Positions 59,560-64,000 of a stretch of DNA of 64,000 nt are shown here, one piece after another. Each line of letters begins with the position of its first letter. The first letter of the stretch is position 1. Under the pieces are notes generated by a model. That model made no database searches and was not told the DNA's origin. It was given only the letters and a program-made list of their open reading frames with translations. A program made the position numbers and the translations under genes. Source of the DNA: Labia minor (taxonomy: Eukaryota > Arthropoda > Insecta > Dermaptera > Spongiphoridae); assembly GCA_963082975.1 (NCBI GenBank), contig OY720350.1, positions 52,592,734-52,656,733 of the forward strand, read 5' to 3'.

Positions 59560-60126
59560 AACTTGAATTTATTCGAGTTTAGAATCTGAAATAAATAAGA
59601 ATAATATATAATTCATAAATTTTATATATTTATTTAAAAAAGTAGCTTTTTCGCTAAAATCTTAATGAAAAATGTCGTTTTTTCTATGAAATCCACGAAA
59701 ATAATTGAGATATCAATGAAATTTGAATTTATTCGAGTTTAGAATCAGAAATAAATAAGAATGATATATTATTCATAAATTTTATATTTTTATTTAAAAA
59801 AGTAGCTTTTTCGCTAAAATCTTAATGAAAAATGTCGTTTTTTCTATGAAATCCACGAAAATAATTGAGATATTGAAAAAATTTGAATTTATTCGAGTTT
59901 AGAATCAGAAATAAATAAGAATGATATATAATTCATAAATTTTATATTTATATTTAAAAAAGTAGCATTTTCGCTAAAATCTTAATGAAAAATGTCGTTT
60001 TTTCTATGAAATCCACGAAAATAATTGAGATATCCATGAAACTTGAATTTATTCGAGTTTAGAATCAGAAATAAATAAGAATGATATATAATTCATAAAT
60101 TTTATATTTTTATTTAAAAAAGTAGC
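59560..60126 (+). repeat. Degenerate right edge of the 160-bp array
   Basis: The last monomers carry private changes: AATCTGAAA with TATATATTTATT (59584-59630), ATATATTATTC (59763), GTAGCATTTTCGC (59962) and the cassette CCATGAAACTTG (60032). The final monomer starts at 60051 and stops after AGTAGC (60126), at monomer position 76. The last two monomers share an A after GTAGC. Beyond that the sequence no longer matches. Confidence 0.85.
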
Positions 60127-60387
60127 ATTATGAAGCTTAATGGATGTGTAATAACACAAATGTGTATACTTTTAGGATTGGTTATCAATAAAGAAGGATC
60201 TATTAAATTATGGGAGTTTACTTTGAACAAACAAATATAAAGTGAGTAGTAATATTAAGCAAGGAATTAGTTATGAAATTAACCTAAAGAGAAATTATGG
60301 TTAATCAAATAAAATTGTAATAAAATAAAAGTTTATGAGGACAAAATAAGAAACCAGAAAAAAGAAAGGTATAAGATTTTATATTAA
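60127..60387. other. Junction sequence without a recognised feature
   Basis: AT-rich unique-looking sequence between the satellite edge and the first transposon tail. I see no open frame of useful length, no RNA gene and no tandem repeat in it. It may be the body of the element whose tail follows. Confidence 0.5.
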
Positions 60388-60510
60388 CGTTAAAACCTTC
60401 CCTGGGACGCCGACAACAATCCCTGAAAGTTTCATCGCAATCGGACGGGTAGTTTTTGAGTATTTGAATGACACACAGACAGACAGACAAACAAACATTG
60501 CCTTTTATAT
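60388..60510 (+). mobile_element. 3' tail of a degenerate transposable element
   Basis: Contains CCTGGGACGCCGACAACAAT, then TTTCATCGCAATCGGACGGG, then TAGTTTTTGAGTATTTGAATG, then an ACACACAGACAGACAGACAA-type run ending in TATATATATAGATA. The order 'hydrophobic-target phrase, AGTTTTTGAG, imperfect CAGA/CAAA run, TATA end' is a common ending of dispersed insect retroelements, from memory of such tails. A second tail of the same style lies at about 63030-63145. Element class is not resolved. A 61-codon minus-strand open frame over it is not a gene. Confidence 0.55.
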
Positions 60511-60590
60511 ATATAGATATGCATATATTTAAAAAATAATTTATTAAAATATATATTATATAATATATTATATATAGTATATAATTTAAT
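60511..60590. repeat. AT-rich stretch with an 18-bp perfect palindrome
   Basis: Almost pure A/T. Positions 60551-60568 read ATATATTATATAATATAT, which equals its own reverse complement. It separates the element tail from the GC-rich hairpin cluster. Probably low-complexity sequence. Confidence 0.7.
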
Positions 60591-60665
60591 ACCAGCTGGT
60601 CAGAGCGCCTTCGGCGCTCTTCACAGCTGGACGGGGGCTCCGCCCCCTGTACCCCGAGTGGTACA
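60591..60665. other. GC-rich cluster of three consecutive hairpins
   Basis: Hairpin 1: CCAGCTG (60592-60598) pairs with CAGCTGG (60624-60630) around a 3x3 internal loop and a perfect 8-bp stem AGAGCGCC/GGCGCTCT (60602-60609 with 60613-60620, loop TTC). Hairpin 2: GGGGGC/GCCCCC (60633-60638 with 60642-60647, loop TCC). Hairpin 3: TGTACC/GGTACA (60648-60653 with 60660-60665, loop CCGAGT). The block is GC-rich in an AT-rich region. I do not recognise it. Options are a transposon terminus, such as the subterminal hairpin of a Helitron, or another palindromic mobile repeat. Confidence 0.75.
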
Positions 60666-61533
60666 TCGTATTTGGTTATTATCCTTCGTGATTACATTCA
60701 ATTTTTCTACATATTCAAATTTTACATTTTGTATATTAAGATTTTGTATGTTAATACTGTTCCTCTTTGTCACTAAATACTTTTTCTTATCACTATTAAT
60801 TTCAAACCTCCATTAATTTTTCCTCGCTATCTGTAATTGCAATTGCCGAATCTCTTATAATATTTAAGACGTCTGCTTTTCAATTTTTTTGTTTAATTGC
60901 ATTTCGAGTGATGTTTTGAAAAACTGTTTAGCGCCCCAAGTTGTTATAAAACAAACAATTTTAGCTAGTATAATAAGATTAATCCAAGTAATATCGTCTA
61001 TTTCTATTCACTCCTTATGGTAGCGGCCCAGTCGATGATGTTATATGGATCGTTAATTAACCATTAACCATTCACCGAATCGCCATTCAAATAATAACAT
61101 ACAAACAGAAAAGTAGGCGTGTTAATATAAAATATATACCTGTGACACTGAACTATGACTCGACCCTTTAACCAATTTATAGAATTTATTTTTATATACT
61201 TTAAAAATTTTACAATTTTTTAATTATTTATTATAATTGTTAAATGGGATTTATAAAAATGACCCATTAAAAATTTGTTTCCTAAAATGTTTCAAATAAA
61301 TTAAAATAAATTGATTTTCATTTCAATATATTAAAACCTTTTCAAATTTACTTGATCAAATAAAATAATTGATCCTATACATCCAACAACGAGCTATCAC
61401 TCGACCATAAAAAAATAACAAAATTGTATCAAATACCATTTATTATTCAATGTTATTACAATCATTCACACCAATATTAATATTAGATAATTACATCAAT
61501 CTAATTAAAATTAATATAACTTTAATATATTTC
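60666..61533. other. AT-rich intergenic stretch, little recognisable content
   Basis: No clear gene. It holds one short minus-strand open frame (listed separately) and a pair of similar 13-mers, CTATGACTCGACC (61153-61165) and CTATCACTCGACC (61394-61406), 241 bp apart in direct orientation. These could mark the edges of a small inserted element, but nothing else supports that. Confidence 0.5.
60867..61007 (-). other. Short unrecognised open frame, 47 codons
   Basis: A minus-strand stretch of 47 sense codons between a TGA (61008-61010) and a TAA (60864-60866), with no ATG at its start. The peptide has a hydrophobic middle (about residues 6-25, including WINLIILAKIVCFITTWGAK) followed by a lysine- and glutamine-rich end. 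It could be a remnant of a transposon protein or chance. I do not recognise a family and list it only because it lies in an island of minus-strand element fragments. Confidence 0.2.
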
Positions 61534-61772
61534 TTTTTTTTTTTTTTTTTTTTTTAAATAGTGTGTTAGGGGAAAGCTCTACCAGCCAACGTGTGGGGCT
61601 CTCACCCACTAAAACCCCAATCACACTTTAAGTAAGGCCTATGCTATATAGTAATCTCATATTTTAACTCATAATTCTTTAATCATTTCCTATTTTATCG
61701 CATAACTCTTATGTTTCAACAATCTCTATTCCAAGACATTTTTTCCAAGTTCTATTAATATGTTATTTTACT

Positions 61773-61795
61773 GTGAGAGGAATTTAGCCTCTCAC
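61773..61795 (-). other. Perfect 8-bp hairpin in the 3' UTR of the poly(A) element
   Basis: GTGAGAGG (61773-61780) pairs with CCTCTCAC (61788-61795) around the 7-nt loop AATTTAG. On the minus strand it directly overlaps the stop codon of the 56-codon frame. Stem-loops near LINE 3' ends are known in some families to be recognised by the element's reverse transcriptase; that role here is only suggested. Confidence 0.65.
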
Positions 61796-61954
61796 CCAAC
61801 CTCCTATTCTTCGGAGGACCATTTCTTCCGCTTTCGTCAGCCCTGACCCTGCTTCCCACCGGGGTTGGTTACCACGATCTTCCACAAGGTTGCTCAGGTT
61901 ACCAATGAACACCACCAAGGAGGTGAAAGTCGGAATTAAGTAGGAGAGGCTAAG
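61787..61954 (-). pseudogene. Possible C-terminal coding remnant of the poly(A) element
   Basis: A minus-strand open frame of 56 sense codons from a TGA (61955-61957) to a TAA (61784-61786). The translated end contains LVEDRGNQPRWEAGSGLTKA and finishes with EEMVLRRIGGWVRG, a composition that looks coding rather than random: charged residues, Gly and Trp, and no low complexity. It lies about 230 bp before the poly(A) run, where the ORF2 end of a LINE would be. I do not recognise the family, so this is an inference from position and composition. There is no start codon at the beginning. Confidence 0.35.
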
Positions 61955-62025
61955 TCACACTAACAGGATACAGTGTCATATATTGCGCATCACTACCCCA
62001 TTTGGTGTTTCCATATATTCATATA

Positions 62026-62142
62026 TTAATTTAATACCTCTTTCCAAACAACATTTCGAGTATAACATTCATTCTCAGGTGGTAATAGAACCTTCAAATT
62101 TTTTCCATTCTTAACTCTTGAAAAAGCTACATAAAGCATTCT
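62026..62142 (-). pseudogene. Helitron PIF1-like helicase, C-terminal fragment
   Basis: The minus-strand frame ends at TAA (62026-62028). Its last 38 residues begin RMLYVAFSRVKNGKNLKVLL, continue with PPENECYTRN and end VVWKEVLN. LYVAxSRV is the helicase motif VI region of PIF1-type helicases, and a final NVVxKEVL segment is typical of the RepHel protein of Helitron rolling-circle transposons. The frame stays open further upstream (to about 62280), but those residues do not resemble the usual helicase sequence before motif VI, so the fragment is truncated there. It lies just upstream, on the minus strand, of the poly(A) element. No 3' CTRR end could be assigned with confidence. It is dead as a gene. 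Confidence 0.7.
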
Positions 62143-62469
62143 CTTAATTATATTCAAATAATTAATTAATTCTCTTGAAGAATTTCTAAACGTCACGCTC
62201 TTAGCCGGTTTCAGTAAAGATGCGATGATCGTTATCGAAAATCTTCTAATTGCTCTGAAACAATTTTTAAAATTTTTAATGTTTGGATATGTGTTTATGC
62301 AATGAAAACAGATATCAGTATAACAAATATATTTTTAATTTTATTGAATTTTTATAATATAAATAAATAAGATATAAGAAGCGGTGGCTTGATTGAAATT
62401 TATATACACTTTAATATTATTTTTTAATAAAAAGAGAATTTATTAAAAATTAAAAATAAAAAAAGAAGC
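62143..62469. other. AT-rich spacer between Helitron and Gag fragments
   Basis: Includes an open minus-strand continuation of the helicase frame to about 62280 with no recognisable homology, then low-complexity A/T sequence (62330-62469). I see no further feature. Confidence 0.5.
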
Positions 62470-62580
62470 CTATTTTAATAAAAAAATATAAAGATCTCCT
62501 TTTTGCCAAGGCCAAAAATGAGGTATTTTCACGCTTACCTTTTCGATGGTAGCATTCGTTTTCGTTTCAATTTCCGGCAT
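62470..62580 (-). pseudogene. N-terminus of a Gypsy-like (Ty3) Gag, truncated
   Basis: The minus-strand ATG at 62580-62578 starts a 36-residue frame. It opens MPEIETKTNATIEKVSVK and continues IPHFWPWQKGDLYIF to a TAG at 62470-62472. The phrase VSVKIPxFWPxxxxLW/Y is the conserved start of many insect Gypsy-type Gag proteins, where it is followed by FAQLE or a similar phrase. Homology stops right after this point and A/T-rich sequence follows, so the element is deleted there. A primer-binding-site-like sequence lies 41 bp upstream of the ATG, in the position expected for the 5' leader. Non-functional. Confidence 0.68.
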
Positions 62581-62620
62581 TTTGAAAATCGTATGATTCC
62601 TTTTTGATTTTTTTTTCATC

Positions 62621-62636
62621 AGCTTCGGGGTCACCA
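62621..62636 (-). other. Retroviral-type primer-binding site of the Gypsy-like element
   Basis: On the minus strand this reads TGGTGACCCCGAAGCT. A PBS starting with TGG, complementary to a tRNA CCA end, just after the LTR is the standard LTR-retrotransposon layout. It is followed by a short A-rich leader and the Gag ATG. I did not assign the tRNA. Confidence 0.6.
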
Positions 62637-62638
62637 CT

Positions 62639-62928
62639 TGTTAATTTTTAATTAATAACAACAAAGATAATTTATTTATGCTTACACTTTTTATTTATTG
62701 TACATATTAGCTTATAATAATGTTTACTAATACATCTCATTAATCAACAATTAACAATCTAATTAATTATATCAAAAAATATAAACAACTTAATATTTAT
62801 GATGATAAAAATAAAATTGATGAAACAAATCTTCTTTTAAACGTTGTGTGAAACAATTTCAAATAATTTAAATGTAAAACTATTAATGAAATTAAAAAAT
62901 CAAATATATGAATATAATATATCTCACA
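62639..62928 (-). mobile_element. Putative 5' LTR of the Gypsy-like element
   Basis: On the minus strand the interval begins TGTGAGATATA (from 62928) and ends AATTAACA (62639), that is TG...CA, 290 bp long, and is followed by AG and the PBS. Very AT-rich. The right boundary is a guess from the TG rule; no second LTR exists in the window for comparison. Confidence 0.35.
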
Positions 62929-63145
62929 GGCGGTGGTTGTGACGTCATCCATATATTATAAATTTAAATTAAGAAGAACTAATAAAGTTTCGTGAGATGT
63001 GGTCAATAAAACTCAATTTTTCTTTATAAATACTATCACAGGTGTGAATTTCAAAAAAATCGTTAGAGCGGTTTTTGAGAACAATGAAACAGAGAAACAA
63101 ACAATTTTTACTCGTATAAGAAGATAAGATATATATATATATATA
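62929..63145 (+). mobile_element. Second element tail ending in an AT microsatellite
   Basis: Contains TCACAGGTGTGAATTTCAAA, AATCGTTAGAGCGGTTTTTG, then AGAGAAACAAACAATTTTTAC, ACTCGTATAAGAAGATAAG and an (AT)9 run (63128-63145). The same style of ending as 60388-60510: a GGTTTTTGAGAACAATGAA phrase before an imperfect CAAA run. Probably a retroelement 3' end with a microsatellite tail. The 5' part is not recognised. Confidence 0.5.
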
Positions 63146-63350
63146 TCCAAGCCTTCTCTATTTTATGACCTATATCTAGAGATGCATAGAGCTCATGCAA
63201 TTCCTTGTTATGCAGTCTCCGCCATTCCCCGGTGTCCTCATCTTTCTTTGGCCCATAAATGCTGGGAAGAATCCTATTCTCAAATACTCTGAATCTACTC
63301 TCATCTCCCAGGGTTATAGACCATGCATCCCACCCATAATACAACAGAAA
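63146..63350 (-). pseudogene. LINE reverse-transcriptase ORF2 fragment (post-RT C-terminal part)
   Basis: The minus-strand frame reads FLLYYGWDAWSITLGDESRF, then RVFENRILPSIYGPKKDEDT, then GEWRRLHNKELHELYASLDI. This is the widespread insect pattern 'LLYGxExWxLxxxDExxLxVFENRILRRIYGPKRDExGEWRRLHNEELxxLY' found just after the RT domain in ORF2 proteins of LINE elements often labelled endonuclease-reverse transcriptase. About 65 residues match. Upstream the frame ends at the Copia fragment; downstream it runs into the AT microsatellite, so both ends are cut. Changes such as WDAW for the usual SETW and PSIYG for RRIYG show decay. The LINE clade is unresolved (RTE-like is my guess). Confidence 0.85.
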
Positions 63351-63422
63351 AAATAATTGTTTTATATATTTTAATTTTGATCCCCTTTGATAATAATTTC
63401 CCGATTACAACCTCGATTTAAA
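63351..63422 (-). mobile_element. Remnant of Copia-like leader / internal region
   Basis: Minus-strand sequence following the Copia-type primer site. It should be the untranslated leader of the element. No Gag start is visible before it is replaced by the LINE fragment. Confidence 0.45.
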
Positions 63423-63437
63423 CCTGGGTCCATAACC
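63423..63437 (-). other. Copia-type primer-binding site (initiator Met-tRNA half)
   Basis: On the plus strand CTGGGTCCATAACC matches the anticodon-arm sequence of animal initiator Met-tRNA, CTGGGCCCATAACC, at 13 of 14 positions (tRNA from memory). On the minus strand GGTTATGGACCCAGG sits directly after ...CCAACA, the LTR end. Priming from a tRNA-iMet half molecule is a hallmark of insect Copia elements. Confidence 0.75.
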
Positions 63438-63538
63438 TGTTGGAGTTTTAAATGTGTTTTTAATACAAGGTGAACACATTTACTATAAGGTCATACTATA
63501 AATATAGATACAGGTAAGAAGGTGCAGGGTTACCAACT
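63438..63538 (-). mobile_element. Copia-like LTR end, about 101 bp
   Basis: On the minus strand it runs from AGTTGGTAACCCTG (63538; the expected start would be TGTTGG) to ...AAACTCCAACA (63438). The near-inverted ends (T/A)GTTGG...CCAACA fit Copia LTRs. It is short for an LTR, so it may be internally deleted, or its true start may be lost at the junction with the diverged satellite. Confidence 0.5.
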
Positions 63539-63540
63539 TT

Positions 63541-63975
63541 AATATACTTTAACAGATTGATAATCTAAAATGGATTAAATTGATATATAATACATAAATA
63601 TATCTTATGAACTGAGTTAAGTCATATTTTCCCCATAACATTTTGAAAAATCATGCTTATTTAGTGAAAATCAATAAGATATTCAAAAAATATGAATTTA
63701 TTCGTATTAATAATCTAAATTGGATTCAAATAATAAAAATTCATAAATATATCTTATGAATTAAGTGAAGTCATATTTTCCCGAAGGAATTTCGTAAAAT
63801 CAGGCTATTTCAATGAAAATCAATAAAATATTCAAAAAATTGAATGGAATCGGATATATAATCTAAAATGGATTAAAATAATATATAATACATAAATATA
63901 TCTATCGAATGGATTAAAGTCATATTTTACCCATATAATTTCGAAAAATCATGCATTTTCAATGAAAATTTTAAA
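63541..63975 (+). repeat. Diverged relative of the satellite, about 149-bp period, three copies
   Basis: TAATCTAAA(A/T)TGGATT recurs at 63561, 63711 and 63859 (spacing 150 and 148). Comparison with the 160-bp monomer shows blocks in the same order. 63678-63704 matches monomer 139-160 plus 1-5 at 25 of 27 bases. TGATATATAATACATAAAT (63581-63599) matches monomer 32-50 at 18 of 19. In copy 2, ATTCATAAAT lies 39 bp after ATTCG, against 40 in the monomer. TTCGTAAAATC (63791) corresponds to TTCGCTAAAATC. The period difference comes from net loss in the second half. These copies differ from each other far more than main-array monomers do, so this is an old part of the family. Confidence 0.82.
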
Positions 63976-64000
63976 ACCCCAGAAATCCTTAAGTATAAAA
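63976..64000. other. End of window beyond the diverged repeat
   Basis: After AATGAAAATTTT the third diverged copy no longer follows the pattern of the previous two. The last 25 bases are unassigned. Confidence 0.4.

Larger units (their letters stand above)
636..60126 (+). repeat. Main 160-bp satellite array (about 372 monomers)
   Basis: A continuous head-to-tail array on one strand with a 160-bp period; for example ATTCGAG starts at 2941, 3101, 3261, 3421 and 3581. Counting the consensus gives 30 G/C in 160 (about 19% GC), with 12 C, 18 G and four CpG sites (positions 4, 82, 106 and 126). Most copies differ by only a few substitutions. The main variable part is a length-conserved cassette at positions about 139-156, with alleles ATCAATGAAATTTG, ATTGAAAAAATTTG, ATTGAAAAAATTAAAA and AT(C/T)CATGTAATTTG-like forms. 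Other linked variants are TTGTATTAAATCC for TTCTATGAAATCC, CCATG for CCACG, TTATATTTAAAA for TTTTATTTAAAA, and TTTATG for TTAATG. All six frames contain stops, so it is non-coding. A centromeric or pericentromeric role is inferred from size, homogeneity and higher-order structure, not shown. Confidence 0.97.
61534..62020 (-). mobile_element. Retroelement 3' end with poly(A) tail, minus strand
   Basis: On the plus strand a run of 22 T (61534-61555) is followed by GC-richer sequence unlike its surroundings. Read on the minus strand this is an element ending in poly(A): a coding-like stretch (61787-61954), a perfect hairpin (61773-61795), an AT-rich spacer, a second weak hairpin with GTGGG/CCCAC arms (61593-61597 with 61605-61609), then AACACACTATTT and the A run. 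This is the layout of a non-LTR retrotransposon 3' UTR or a SINE. The 5' limit is uncertain, and no target-site duplication was identified. Confidence 0.6.

Noticed and set aside
636..60126. CRISPR array
   Set aside because: Monomers are tandem with no unique spacers; the variable cassette has only a handful of recurring alleles and the sequence is eukaryotic.
636..60126. CENP-B box in the monomer
   Set aside because: No match to the TTCG....A..CGGG pattern; the TTCG at positions 3 and 80 is followed by AT-rich sequence.
60305..60490. 61-codon minus-strand open frame
   Set aside because: It lies antisense over a transposon tail with a CAGA/CAAA run; the peptide shows no family features and reflects simple repeat sequence.
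60551..60568. 18-bp AT palindrome as a cruciform or origin element
   Set aside because: Pure alternating A/T of this kind is expected by chance in such low-complexity sequence.
61153..61406. Pair of 13-mers as ends of a small transposon
   Set aside because: They are direct rather than inverted, differ at one base and have no target-site duplication that I can see.
62143..62280. Resemblance of the open frame upstream of the helicase fragment to the FxxIxxFSxIAxPLxxLLK region of Gypsy polymerase
   Set aside because: Only a few residues align and the stretch is low complexity; not enough to call.
62940..62947. TGACGTCA, a perfect cAMP-response-element palindrome
   Set aside because: An isolated 8-mer inside transposon debris with no nearby gene; likely chance.
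63108..63145. Downstream end of the LINE open frame (IYIYIY and after)
   Set aside because: This part is translated from the AT microsatellite and the unrelated tail; only 63146-63350 matches LINE protein.

Overview
This window is eukaryotic, most likely an insect or other arthropod chromosome in a centromeric or pericentromeric position. About 94% of it is one AT-rich tandem satellite (monomer 160 bp, about 19% GC, roughly 374 copies). The rest is a 3.4-kb island of broken transposable elements, followed by an older, diverged relative of the same satellite. I found no intact protein-coding gene, tRNA, rRNA or CRISPR array. The arthropod guess rests on the transposon types: Copia with an initiator-Met-tRNA half primer site, a Gypsy-like Gag start, a Helitron helicase end and an insect-style LINE reverse-transcriptase tail.

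Layout: 1-435 satellite; 436-635 a scaffold gap of exactly 200 N whose size does not keep repeat phase; 636-60126 the main satellite array, head to tail on one strand. I number the monomer from its ATTCGAG motif. Almost all copies are exactly 160 bp. They differ mainly in one cassette (monomer positions about 139-156) with four common alleles, plus a few linked point variants. These variants act as barcodes and reveal many irregular, overlapping higher-order duplications: 5-, 6-, 10-, 11-, 30-, 31- and 37-monomer shifts, all multiples of 160 bp. The middle of the array is the most homogenised. The outer parts carry more private mutations, and 44.38-45.79 kb is a patch dense in 1-3 bp indels that looks like unpolished sequence.

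60127-63540: a transposon graveyard. In order it holds a plus-strand element tail (about 60.39-60.51 kb), a 75-bp GC-rich cluster of three hairpins (60591-60665), a minus-strand element with a poly(A) end (61534-about 62020), a minus-strand Helitron helicase C-terminus (62026-62142), a minus-strand Gypsy-like Gag start with primer-binding site and a putative LTR (62470-62928), a second plus-strand tail ending in an AT microsatellite (to 63145), a minus-strand LINE reverse-transcriptase fragment (63146-63350) and a minus-strand Copia leader with primer site and LTR-like end (63351-63538).

63541-about 63975: three copies of a diverged repeat of about 149 bp. Several blocks match the 160-bp monomer in the same order, so the transposon island sits between young and old versions of one satellite family. 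The best candidates for biology here are the satellite itself (phased A-tracts, short dyads, excess CpG, higher-order structure), its ancient relative across the island, and the unexplained triple hairpin. Nothing in the window shows a new protein-based system.
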